Notes under the pieces: generated by a model
What the model was told of the DNA's origin: nothing
The model's input: only the letters and a program-made list of their open reading frames with translations
Databases searched by the model: none
Position numbers and translations under genes: made by a program
Shown: piece by piece, positions 43,274-53,300 of the stretch
Layout of the letters: every line of letters starts with the position of its first letter
Numbering within the stretch: the first letter of the stretch is position 1
Origin: CAMWXW01 sp051650105
GTDB taxonomy: Bacteria > Desulfobacterota > Desulfovibrionia > Desulfovibrionales > Desulfovibrionaceae
Reading direction: 5' to 3'
NCBI GenBank assembly: GCA_051650105.1
Contig: JBOFIJ010000013.1
Coordinates: 1-53,937, forward strand
Length of the DNA stretch: 53,937 nucleotides

Positions 43274-45217
43274 CTATACTTGTGCAGATAGTTTCTCCAA
43301 AATTGGGACAAAACATTCCAATTTGGCATTATATAAAGACTCTTTTGTTGGATATCCCGTTTGCAAATCCCACTGAGATTGAATATAAAATTCTTCTAAC
43401 GCATTTTCAAATTCTTCCCTACTAATTGTCAATGAATCTGTATATCCTCCTTGCAAAGGCTTAAAAAATTTTGATGGCAAGACATCTTCTTTTTTTCCCA
43501 TACCTTCCCTTGCATTAAAAAGTCGCATCATAATAATACGTCTTCTCCCAACATCCAATACGTCCTGCCATGTAAAATCTATAAATCCTGTTGAAGATTG
43601 AATGAGCTCGACAAATTCTTTTGGTCCATATAATTGCCATGATGGGCCCCATACAAATTGGCATACACTCATACTATCTAATGTACTATAAAAATACTGT
43701 GTCTCTCTTGCAAAACGAATTTTTTCTGCTGTTAAACTATATTTCTCCTGAGGTTCTGAAAAACCCATATACAGCATCCGCTCTTTGTAAAATTCATAAT
43801 CCAATTCATATTCTTGATCACTACAACTACTTTGGTGATCCGGACCAAAAGGATTTGTTGCATAAATAACAGCAAAGGATCTTTTTATATGTGGCATGTG
43901 TGCTGGAGCTTCTTGTTTTTTTACAGCTGTTAATAATTCTGAACCGATACCAAGTTCTTCAGAAGCTCGCACAGAACCTTTTGAAAGTATTCTTCCTATA
44001 CCTCTTTGGTATGCTATCATAGTAATAAGTTCAATCATTGCTTTAGCATTACCAAATGAAGGCACAATACCTTCTAGCAATATCTCTATTTCTTTTGTTA
44101 ATAACGATTTCTCATAACATTCCATTAACCATGCTATTGTTGCTCCAGTGGATACTGTATCCATACCATATCTATTACATAATTCATTAGCTTTTGCTAT
44201 TGCTTCTAAATTATCTATTCCACAAAAAGAACCAAATGCTGCCAATGTCTCATACTCTGGTCCACCATAACGAGGATCTGTTTGAAAATCTCCATCCACT
44301 ACCTTGGCAACTGCCTTACACTGCACCATACAAGCATAACATGCATTTCTTTCAATCTCTCTTTCTGTATTTTCGTGGAGTAGTTTTTCTCTAAAAGCTT
44401 GCCCACTAATCTGCTTCCATCCCTCAAAAACACCACTTGTATAATTACGAGTTGGAAGGCCTCCAGCACTTTGAGAGCTCCCAACTGCACTTGATGTCCC
44501 AAATATTGCTAAATCGGATATCATAGAATTAGAAAATTGCTCCATCCCACTACACGCCAATGTTTTAAAAGATTCTCTATCATATGGAATAATTCTTTTG
44601 CGACCACGCACAGCAATAGCTCGCAGATTTTTATTTCCCATAATAAGTCCCAGTCCATTTCTTCCATTAGCCCTATTGCAATCGTTCATTACTGCAGAAA
44701 AAAGGACACCATTTATACCTGCTATTCCTGTCTGAACAATTTTCACATTCTCTTCACCGGTATCTTTGCGTATCATTTCTTCCACTTCTACTGTTTCAGA
44801 TAGCCACATCGCCTTTGCATCACGTATTTCAACCTTCCCATCACACACATATATATATACAGGACTCTTTGCTCTGCCTTGCACTGTTATTGCGTCAAAA
44901 CCAGCTCTTTTTAACTCTGCTGGAAAAAAACCACCACTTTGAGAATCTCCTATCGCATCTGTAAGTGGAGATTTTGAAGTAACTGTCATTCTACTTTGTC
45001 CAGCTATCGGTAATGCTGTTGCTGGACCGACAGAAAAACAAATAAGATTTTCTTCTGATAATGCCAAAGTACCTGCCTTCATCTTTGTTAACATATAGTA
45101 CATATTAAGAGCACTACCACCCAAATACTTTTTATAGAACTCTTCACAGGGTTCTTCTATTTCTATTATTTGCGTGCTCAAATTGATATGAACTATTCTC
45201 CCAGTAAAACCATACAT
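43274..45217 (-). CDS. aor: Aldehyde:ferredoxin oxidoreductase (tungsten/molybdenum-containing)
   Basis: AOR oxidises aldehydes to carboxylic acids and reduces ferredoxin in anaerobes. The 647-residue product begins MYGFTGRIVHINLSTQIIEI, as in the family, and has GRNGLGLIMGNKNLRAIAV (186-204) for the pterin cofactor. The [4Fe-4S] ligands are Cys293, Cys296 and Cys300 in NACYACMVQC, and Cys465 in HQSSCSDQE. The length is a little over the usual roughly 610. GAGG precedes the ATG. It heads a cluster with the unknown 42371 gene and bioA. It indicates anaerobic metabolism using ferredoxin; the physiological aldehyde is unknown. Confidence 0.92.
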   Translation of the reverse strand: MYGFTGRIVHINLSTQIIEIEEPCEEFYKKYLGGSALNMYYMLTKMKAGTLALSEENLICFSVGPATALPIAGQSRMTVTSKSPLTDAIGDSQSGGFFPAELKRAGFDAITVQGRAKSPVYIYVCDGKVEIRDAKAMWLSETVEVEEMIRKDTGEENVKIVQTGIAGINGVLFSAVMNDCNRANGRNGLGLIMGNKNLRAIAVRGRKRIIPYDRESFKTLACSGMEQFSNSMISDLAIFGTSSAVGSSQSAGGLPTRNYTSGVFEGWKQISGQAFREKLLHENTEREIERNACYACMVQCKAVAKVVDGDFQTDPRYGGPEYETLAAFGSFCGIDNLEAIAKANELCNRYGMDTVSTGATIAWLMECYEKSLLTKEIEILLEGIVPSFGNAKAMIELITMIAYQRGIGRILSKGSVRASEELGIGSELLTAVKKQEAPAHMPHIKRSFAVIYATNPFGPDHQSSCSDQEYELDYEFYKERMLYMGFSEPQEKYSLTAEKIRFARETQYFYSTLDSMSVCQFVWGPSWQLYGPKEFVELIQSSTGFIDFTWQDVLDVGRRRIIMMRLFNAREGMGKKEDVLPSKFFKPLQGGYTDSLTISREEFENALEEFYIQSQWDLQTGYPTKESLYNAKLECFVPILEKLSAQV

Positions 45218-45504
45218 ATAACCTCACTTTTTCTTTTAGAGAGATTCTTTTCCTTTACACATTCTTGTATCTTCTTCTAAAAAACCGTGCATCTGTATAT
45301 AGAGAAAGCTAGCATACCAAATAAACATTGCTATTTACCTATTTCAACAACTTTTTACTAGTGAACAAATATTTCCATGCCATACAATTTCCAGAAATTC
45401 TTATCTATTAAGAAAAAAGTTGACTATAAAAAAGACACTATCACCCTGACCATATTACAATATTATTATAAAAATCTTCTTTACCTTCAGAATATACATT
45501 TTTC

Positions 45505-45918
45505 CTATCTCTCTAATTCTTCGATACGCTTCATCCAATGCTCTACAGCACTTGCCACACGTGCGAGAGAATCAGTAAATACTTGCGGAGCTATTGGTAA
45601 CGTGTATCGATAGCATAGAGTAAGAATACCTGTATTTTTATCTATGCCTAACGTTCCACCTGCACTATACGCCCAATTATAATTTCCACACAATAATTCA
45701 TAATATATCTTTTTAGATGCAGAACTGTCGAAATCTATAGTGTCCACCACAGCATTTAAAAGTAATGCACCTGCATTCTCATCTAAATAGAAAAGAAAGA
45801 CTATTTTGCTATCTATTGTTAAAATACATTCATTATCTTTATTAAAAGAAAGGCCTTTTATAGAGAAGACACCCATAAGATGTTCTAATAATAAATCAGC
45901 ACTTTTTCGTACACTCAT
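45505..45918 (-). CDS. Type III secretion chaperone, CesT/Tir-chaperone family
   Basis: The 137-residue acidic protein has the CesT-family plan: an N-terminal helix (LLLEHLMGVFSIKGLSF), strands FLFYLDENAGALLLNAVVD, a helix ending ELLCGNYNWAYSAGGTLGID, strands GILTLCYRYTLPI, and a long C-terminal helix VASAVEHWMKRIEELER. The L--N------GG-LG-D core is typical. These dimeric chaperones hold effectors unfolded for the type III secretion system. AAAGGAG lies seven bases before the ATG. No T3SS structural or effector gene is adjacent; upstream is a 1.2-kb desert. Family membership is likely; the cognate effector is unknown. Confidence 0.75.
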   Translation of the reverse strand: MSVRKSADLLLEHLMGVFSIKGLSFNKDNECILTIDSKIVFLFYLDENAGALLLNAVVDTIDFDSSASKKIYYELLCGNYNWAYSAGGTLGIDKNTGILTLCYRYTLPIAPQVFTDSLARVASAVEHWMKRIEELER

Positions 45919-47095
45919 GCATGCTCCTTTGCAAAATAAAACCCACCACTGTATAATCGCCCCCTTACGTCATAAAGAAAATACCACCAATATTTCTTCA
46001 TAACGCCTTTACTAACAAGAACTCCAGCATAATTTCTATTTCTCCAGCAAGATAGTTATTTTCAAATAAGTAATCTCATACACTAGTGTATCTTACTAAT
46101 GAAGTATACTAAGTGGGAGCTCTAATTATATACTTTTTTTTACTATATCACAACAAAAAATCCTTTAGGTATAGTACACTCTTATATTTTCTCTCCAAGA
46201 AGATAGTTATTGTACATTATCGCTTTCTTATTACTCCATTCAATAATAAAAGACAATGGCTGCATTAATTTTATCATACTTTTCACAGCACTCTGTTATT
46301 TTACATAAAACACTGATATATAACGTGTCTTTCGTACTCATTTCATATTTTTCAGAACATTCATCACCTCCTTCTCATATATATGCTGCAACTCCGCACT
46401 ATAAAAAGCGTGACCTAAAAAATACAAAAACCTTATTACCCAAACATACCATATCTCACTTTCTTAGTATTCTCTACTTGATTATATAAAAAATATTCGC
46501 TAACTTATTAGTATACTTACAAAAACTAAGCACTATACTAAAGAAGCTTTCTCTATCATTGAAAATACGACATCTCTTTGTCTTTTATAAATATATTTTC
46601 AACCACATACTACAGGACTAAAATAATACCATGATAAGAAAGTATTGTTACTCCCCTTATACTAGGGATCTCATTTTCTTTTTTTCTAATACCTCAGAAT
46701 AGACAACATTAACAATAATAGAATTATCCATTAGTTACGGCCTCCACATGCCCTTTACCAAACACATCCATCTTCCTTTTTGTGGAATATGCCTTATACA
46801 AAACAACTTTGGATAGGTACTTGATTTTTTAGAGAAGATCCTACCATCTTACATTAATATATATTCCACTAGAGCCAACTATTCTCCAAAGATATTTTCC
46901 CGTACTATATGCTTATTTATTACACACCATCTCTATACAATTGTTTACAATATAGATGGAAAACGCCATATAAAAGGGTAAACAAAACCCCATAATACAA
47001 ATACTTTACAGCAAACTCATAGAAGCTAGCAACAATTCTTGTAAAAAGAACCACTTTATGCTATAGTATATGACTAGTGCACTTGGAGAAAACAT
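45919..47095. other. 1.2-kb gene desert upstream of the T3SS chaperone and recN
   Basis: This gap has no intact gene. Two similar short motifs (CTCCAGCAAGATAGTTATT near 46042 and a CTCCAAGAAGATAGTTATT match near 46193) lie 150 bp apart. On the minus strand near 46720-46830 a short protein-like frame, KRKMDVFGKGHVEAVTNG, survives. It is probably eroded coding DNA. The recN promoter is at 47039-47067. Confidence 0.55.
47039..47067 (+). promoter_or_regulatory. Predicted sigma-70 promoter for recN
   Basis: TTGTAA (47039-47044), a 17-base spacer and TATAGT (47062-47067), 29 bases before the start. No LexA-like palindrome was recognised next to it. Confidence 0.5.
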
Positions 47096-48652
47096 ATGTT
47101 GGAATATCTGAGAATACGTAATTTCGGGCTTATTGAAAATATAGAAATGGAATTTACAGATGGCCTCACGGTGTTAACAGGAGAAAGTGGTGCCGGAAAA
47201 AGTTTTATCATAAAAGCCCTTTCTTTTCTTATGGCTCAAAAATTTTCAAGTGACATCATACGTTTCGGTACAGAAAAAAGTTCTGTTGAAGCAATGTTTT
47301 CCACTTCGCAAGGAGAATTAGTTCTTCGAAGAGAAATGCTCTCTTCCACAGGGCGAAGCAGGTTTTTTATAAATGATACCCTCTCTTCCAAGGAAAGTAT
47401 TCTTAGATTACAAAATACATTGCTGTTAAATACAGGACAACACTCTCAACAAAAACTTTTACAACATTCCTTCCAAAGCCAATTATTAGACACTTTTATC
47501 AATGAAAGCAATCTCCTTCAAGAAAAAGATTTCCTTCTACAAGAATTACGGATACTGCACAAGAAGAAAATGCGTATTAAAGAAAAATTTGAACAACTGA
47601 CACAAAGAAGAGATTTACTAGAATATCAACAAAAAGAAATAGAGCTCGTTTCTCCTATAGAAAATGAAGAAGAAGAATTGGAAGAGATAAAAAGACATTA
47701 TAAAACATTTGAACATATTACAGAAAATATTGAAAAAGGTTATACTTTGCTCCACTCTCACTCTGAACATTCTTTACTTGATCAAATAGAAAATATTCAC
47801 TCAATTATTATCATACTCGCAAGAACTGAACAGGATTTTGAAGAAGATATCTCTATTATTGAAAATACAATACTCTACTTTAAAGAACTTGCTCGAAAAA
47901 TACAAAGACCCACTCCTTCATTACCAAAATATGATATAGAATCTATTGAAGCACGACTATATCAACTTGCTCAATTAAAAAGAAAGTTACATAGAAATCT
48001 TAATGAAATATGTTTACTCAAGAAAGAAATTGAAGAAAATCTCTCTTTTTTAGATTCTTGTCAGCTAGACATCATACATCTTAATAAAGAAGAAGAAAAA
48101 TTGAAAGAAGCTCTCTCGTTTTGCCTTAATTCTCTTAATACAAAAAGAAGGGATGGAGCTATCATTCTTGCCGAGAAAATTAGAAATGCACTACTTCCCC
48201 TTGGTTTTTCAGAGCATTGTGAAGTTATTTTTTCTTTTACATCTCAAGAAATATGGGAACAGTGTTTTGAAGACAAAGCAAGGTTAGTATGGTGTCAAAA
48301 TCCTGGACATCCACCAATGCCACTCGAAAATATTGCTTCTGGTGGAGAACTTTCTCGTTTTCTTTTAGCAATAACAAATATTCTTTCTTCTTCGGAACTA
48401 CCTACTCTTATTTTTGATGAAGTAGATACAGGCATCGGTGGAAATACATTAAAAAGTGTCGCTCTTGCCATTGCCGCATTAGCAGAACAAAGACAAATCC
48501 TTCTTATTACTCACTGGAAGCAAACAGCTATGCATGCAAAACAACACTTTCTTATAAAGAAACACGTAACACAAGAGACAACTGTAACGGCTGTAACACT
48601 CCTTAACAAAAAACAACGCGTGGAAGAATTACAAAGAATGACTGCAGAATAA
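47096..48652 (+). CDS. recN: DNA repair protein RecN
   Basis: RecN is an SMC-like ATPase acting in double-strand break repair. The 518-residue product has the N-terminal half-ATPase with Walker A GESGAGKS (29-36), a coiled-coil arm (about 150-345) and the C-terminal half with ASGGELSRFLLA and Walker B TLIFDEVDTGIGG. The family usually has 550-560 residues, so this copy is about 35 shorter, mainly in the coiled coil and at the C-terminal end. Both ATPase halves are intact. TTGGAGAA precedes the ATG by five bases. Confidence 0.93.
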   Translation: MLEYLRIRNFGLIENIEMEFTDGLTVLTGESGAGKSFIIKALSFLMAQKFSSDIIRFGTEKSSVEAMFSTSQGELVLRREMLSSTGRSRFFINDTLSSKESILRLQNTLLLNTGQHSQQKLLQHSFQSQLLDTFINESNLLQEKDFLLQELRILHKKKMRIKEKFEQLTQRRDLLEYQQKEIELVSPIENEEEELEEIKRHYKTFEHITENIEKGYTLLHSHSEHSLLDQIENIHSIIIILARTEQDFEEDISIIENTILYFKELARKIQRPTPSLPKYDIESIEARLYQLAQLKRKLHRNLNEICLLKKEIEENLSFLDSCQLDIIHLNKEEEKLKEALSFCLNSLNTKRRDGAIILAEKIRNALLPLGFSEHCEVIFSFTSQEIWEQCFEDKARLVWCQNPGHPPMPLENIASGGELSRFLLAITNILSSSELPTLIFDEVDTGIGGNTLKSVALAIAALAEQRQILLITHWKQTAMHAKQHFLIKKHVTQETTVTAVTLLNKKQRVEELQRMTAE

Positions 48653-48656
48653 ACTT

Positions 48657-48698
48657 TCTTTTTTACTAGACAAAAATTCTTTTTTACTAGACAAAAAT
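48657..48698. repeat. 21-bp tandem repeat, two exact copies
   Basis: Two exact tandem copies of the unit TTCTTTTTTACTAGACAAAA plus A (48657-48677 and 48678-48698), with a partial third starting at 48699. It begins five bases after the recN stop. There is no stem, so it is not a classical terminator. Confidence 0.85.
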
Positions 48699-48749
48699 TC
48701 TTTTTTTCTGTACAGTGTTGCTTACAAATCATAACTCGAGGAATACGCT

Positions 48750-48863
48750 ATGTCTCACAAGAAGATAGAAAGGAATAAAGAAATAGATAGGCGCCGTAAA
48801 CGTAGAAAAGAAACCTTAAAATTACGAATTAAAGAAGCTAGATTAGCTGCTAAAGAGAAATAA
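48750..48863 (+). CDS. Small highly basic protein (37 aa)
   Basis: The 37-residue product starts MSHKKIERNKEIDRRRKRRK and ends LRIKEARLAAKEK, almost entirely Lys, Arg, Glu and Ala in a predicted helix. CGAGGAA precedes the ATG. Very similar small basic proteins are annotated as hypothetical in Desulfovibrio-type bacteria, to my recollection, which supports a real gene. It may bind RNA or the ribosome, but nothing shows this. A hairpin with a T-rich tail follows the stop. Confidence 0.7.
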   Translation: MSHKKIERNKEIDRRRKRRKETLKLRIKEARLAAKEK

Positions 48864-48871
48864 GCATATTT

Positions 48872-48900
48872 GCCTCGCTGTAGGGGCTATCTTATTTTTA
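48872..48900 (+). terminator. Probable terminator after the 37-aa gene
   Basis: GCCTC (48872-48876) pairs with GGGGC (48883-48887) including one G-U pair, followed by the T-rich TATCTTATTTTTA. It is short but well placed, 9 bases after the stop. Confidence 0.5.
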
Positions 48901-48925
48901 TAAAATACTTTTTTTCTTTATGGAA

Positions 48926-48953
48926 TTGAGAAATAAAGATTCTTCCTTATTAT
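48926..48953 (+). promoter_or_regulatory. Predicted promoter for purB
   Basis: TTGAGA (48926-48931), a 16-base spacer and TATTAT (48948-48953), 66 bases before the ATG. Confidence 0.5.
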
Positions 48954-49018
48954 GGCAGAATCTGCTGTTGGCTCGTGTTTCTTAGTTTTGTGTGGATTAT
49001 TTTCGTTAAGGACAGTAC

Positions 49019-50308
49019 ATGATAGAACGTTATTCTCGAAAAGAAATGTCTTCTTTATGGAGTTTAGAAAATAAGTATTCTACATGGTTACAAGTAGAAA
49101 AAGCTGTTGCTTTTGCTTGGCACAGCGTAGGACGTATTCCAAAGGAAGACTTTATTCATATTGAGCAATTTTCTATTATTGATGTAGACCGTATTCTTGC
49201 GATAGAAGAAGAAACAAAACATGATCTCATTGCTTTTATAACATACCTTGAAGAATCTCTTGGAACTTCTGCTAAGTATATTCATTATGGCTGCACTTCG
49301 TCAGATATTGTAGATACTGCTAATGCACTCCTCATTAGGCAAGCTGGTTCTTTACTTATAAAAGATATCGATATCCTTCTCTCCACATTAAAGGATCGCA
49401 TTCTAGATAGCAAAGAATGTATCATGATGGGAAGAACCCATGGTGTTCACGCAGAGCCAACAACATTTGCCCTTAAAATGACATCTTTTTATGCTGAATT
49501 CCAAAGAGATCGTGTTCGCTTAGAGCAGGCTTTACTAAACCTTTGCGTTGGCAAAATATCTGGTGCTGTCGGGACATACGCTTTTGTTTCTCCCCAAATT
49601 GAAGAGCTCGCATGCTCCTATCTTACTTTACATAGAGATAGTATTTCGACTCAAATTATACAAAGAGATAGATATGCTGAATTTTTCACAACCACAGCTA
49701 TTATTGCTGGCACCATTGAACGGCTTTGTGTTGAACTAAGACATTTGCAAAGAACGGAAATAAGAGAACTTGAAGAATCTTTTTCTAAAGGACAAAAAGG
49801 GTCTTCTGCTATGCCTCACAAGAAGAACCCTATTAGTGCTGAGAATATAACTGGTATTAGTAGAGTTATTCGATCGAATGCGTTCACGGCATTAGAAAAT
49901 ATGGTTCTTTGGCATGAACGAGACATTAGCCATTCTTCTGCTGAACGTATTATTTTACCAGATACAACTGTTCTTCTTGATTATGCTCTTACGAGAATAA
50001 CTTCTGTACTTTCTTCTCTAGTACTCAATAAAGAAAATATTAAGGAAAATATTAATGCCTCTTTTGGGCTCTTTTTTTCACAAAGAGTTCTTCATATTCT
50101 TATAGAAAAAAATATTTCCAGACAAAAAGCGTATGAACTTGTTCAGAAATATGCAATGCACTCGTGGGATACAAAACAATATTTCCCTACTCTCATTCAA
50201 AATGCTCCAGAATTTCAAGAAATTTTTTCAAAAGAAGAATTATCTACTATTTTTGATATTTCTTATTATATAAAGTACCAAGATGAAATCTTATCTCGCT
50301 TCTTTTAA
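49019..50308 (+). CDS. purB: Adenylosuccinate lyase
   Basis: PurB catalyses two fumarate-releasing steps of purine synthesis: SAICAR to AICAR, and adenylosuccinate to AMP. The 429-residue product has the three conserved regions of the fumarase/aspartase superfamily: TSSD (93-96), MMGRTHGVHAEPTTF (136-150) and the signature GSSAMPHKKNP (261-271), whose flexible serine loop performs catalysis. TAAGGA precedes the ATG. The gene is followed by mfd after 32 bp, so the two could be cotranscribed. Confidence 0.97.
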   Translation: MIERYSRKEMSSLWSLENKYSTWLQVEKAVAFAWHSVGRIPKEDFIHIEQFSIIDVDRILAIEEETKHDLIAFITYLEESLGTSAKYIHYGCTSSDIVDTANALLIRQAGSLLIKDIDILLSTLKDRILDSKECIMMGRTHGVHAEPTTFALKMTSFYAEFQRDRVRLEQALLNLCVGKISGAVGTYAFVSPQIEELACSYLTLHRDSISTQIIQRDRYAEFFTTTAIIAGTIERLCVELRHLQRTEIRELEESFSKGQKGSSAMPHKKNPISAENITGISRVIRSNAFTALENMVLWHERDISHSSAERIILPDTTVLLDYALTRITSVLSSLVLNKENIKENINASFGLFFSQRVLHILIEKNISRQKAYELVQKYAMHSWDTKQYFPTLIQNAPEFQEIFSKEELSTIFDISYYIKYQDEILSRFF

Positions 50309-50340
50309 TACATTTTCATTTCATATACGTGGAATTTTTT

Positions 50341-53300
50341 ATGATACAAAAACTATATGAACATCCCAATATTCGTATAGAAAAAAGTGGGCTCGCTTCA
50401 CTTTCTTTAGCCGCAAATATGGCTCTTTCTGATAAAAAAAAGGTTCTTATTGTTCTCCCAGAAAATGATATAGATACCTTTATTCATTATAATGCTCTTT
50501 TCTCAGAAAAACACAAAGAGCAATGGCTTTATTTCCCACATTCAACATATATAAAAAAATCTCCCACCATTTTTTATGCACAGTATATGAGTGCCTTATA
50601 TCAGCTTAGTTATTCTTCTCACAATGCTGTACTTTGTTCTCCTTTCCATCTTTGTTTGAAAGCCCCTTCAAAAGAACTTTTTGAACATAATAGTCTCACT
50701 ATTACACCACAAGATACTATAGGAAAAGAACTCCTTATAGAACAACTCTTTGAATGGGGATATCGCACTGTTCCAATGGTAAACACTATGGGAGAACTTG
50801 CTTCTCGAGGTGATATTCTTGACATATATCCTCCCCATATTTTTTCCAAAGATAAACAAGGCCATTTTCAGGAATATCCAATACGCATAGAATTCTTTGG
50901 TGATTCCATAGAGAGTATACGTACGTTTTTACCCACCACACAGCGATCACTAGAAAATAAAGAAGAAATCACCTTTTTTCCTATACATCCTCTTATACAA
51001 AATTATTCTTCTCAAAAAAAACGCTATTCTTATTGGGATAAATTACACACACAAGATACTATTAATGACGATACCTTCTATGTATTTCGAAAATATTTGG
51101 ATGGACGTTTCACTACTTTAGCAGGAGCGGGCTTTTTTGAAGACACAACTATAGCCCTTACAAAATACTTTCCAAATACGTCCATTCTTTTTACAAGAAC
51201 TAAAGAAGATATAAAGGAAGGATTAGTTTCTGCTTGTGAACTTTGGGAAAATTTCTTAAAAAAAGAAGAAGACGTTCATAATACATTACTACCGCCATCT
51301 TTATTATTTGAAGAAAATGCACATATTCTCACACAATTAGAACACTATAATTCTATAATCTTTGAGAGAGTTCCAACAGAAAGCACAATTCCAACATATA
51401 CATTTCCAGAACGCAGTTACTCTTCTTTCAAAGATATTCTGCTTGCTTCAAAAAAACAGGAATTTGAAGAACGCCCGTGGCAAACACTGTTATCCACATT
51501 ACTTGAATGGAGACAAGAATATACACAAGTTATTATTGCTTTTACCAGTATACAAAATAGAAATAAATTTCTTTCTCTTACCCACGAAGATTTTATACAC
51601 TTTCATACAGAATATACTCCTTCCAAGAAAGGTATTTTTGCTCTTCTTGCTCCCTTATCTGGTGGCACAGATATTCTTTGGGCATCAATTCGACTACTTG
51701 GAGAAGATGCTCTTCTTATTAAGAAAAACAACACTGAATACACACAAAGAAATTTTCAAGGTTTGGATGAATATAAAACTCTCCAAGAAGGTGATTATAT
51801 TGTCCATAAAGAACACGGTATTGGAAAATATAGTGGATTACATCGATTAACCGTTGCTCACATAGAAAATGAATATCTTCTTTTACTCTACACAAATAAT
51901 GATAAACTCTATGTTCCAGTCGACCAATTATCATATATACAACGTTTTAAAGGAGATTCAGGGACTATTCCTTCACTTGATACTTTGGGAAGTACTAAAT
52001 GGAAAACTGCAACTAATAAAGCAAGAAAAGCTATAGAAACAATAGCACATGACCTTGTTGAAATGTATGCTTGGCGTACTGTTGAAAAGAAATATAGATA
52101 TGGCCCACTTTCCTCTCTTTATAAAGATTTTGAGGCTTCTTTTGGCTTTGAAGAGACTCCAGATCAATTAAAAGCCATTAATGATGTGCTTGATGATATG
52201 GAAAAAGCGGCTCCTATGGATAGACTCATTTGTGGTGATGTTGGCTTTGGAAAAACTGAAATTGCTTTGCGAGCTGCGGTTCGGGCTGCTTTAGATGGAA
52301 GACAAATTGCGTTTCTTTGCCCCACAACAATTTTAGCAGAACAACATTATCAAAGTATTCGTTCTCGGTTAGCAAATTTGCCAATTAATGTGGCGTTATT
52401 GAATCGTTTTGTTTCTAAAACACAACAAAAACAAATTATTTCTTCTTTAGAAAAAGGTAGTATAGATATTATCATTGGTACTCATAGACTTCTTTCTGCG
52501 GATATTGTTATTCCCAATTTATCCTTACTTATTTTAGATGAAGAACAACGATTTGGTGTGCGACATAAAGAAAAATTAAAAGTTTGGAAAAAAGATATCG
52601 ATTCTCTCACCCTCACGGCAACACCTATTCCAAGAACGTTACAACTTTCTATTGCCGGAATACGAGAACTTTCTCTTATTGAAACAGCTCCTCTTGAACG
52701 CAAAGCTATCATTTCTTCTTTATGTGAACTTACAAATCCACATGTTCAGGCAACTGTTGAAAAGGAATTGGCTCGTAATGGGCAAATATTTTGGGTGTGT
52801 AACAGAATACATAAATTAGAAGAAAGAGCTACTTATCTACAAACACTATTTCCTCTTGCTAAAATAGGGATAGCTCATGGACAATTGCCAGAACATTCTC
52901 TGGAAAAAATTATGCATGATTTTTGGCGAGGAGATATTGATATTTTATTAGCAACATCCATTATAGAATCTGGTTTAGACTTTCCAAACGCCAATACCCT
53001 TATCGTTGAAAATGCGCATATGTTTGGCTTAGGTCAATTATATCAATTGCGTGGTAGAGTGGGAAGATCTAACAAACAAGCCTATGCTTTCTTTCTTATT
53101 CCTCCTTATCATCAACTCTCTGAAATAGCGCAAGAGCGATTGGAAGTTATACTTAATATGGATTTTTTAGGAGCAGGCTTTCAAGTTGCTATGGAAGATT
53201 TACGCATTCGAGGTGCTGGAAATATTCTAGGAGAAGCTCAATCTGGACAAATTATGAAAATAGGCCTTGATATGTATCTTGAAATATTAGAGGAGGAGGT

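Noticed and set aside
51490..51498. Perfect DnaA-box sequence TTATCCACA
   Set aside because: It lies alone inside the mfd coding sequence with no cluster of further boxes, so it is chance, not an origin.
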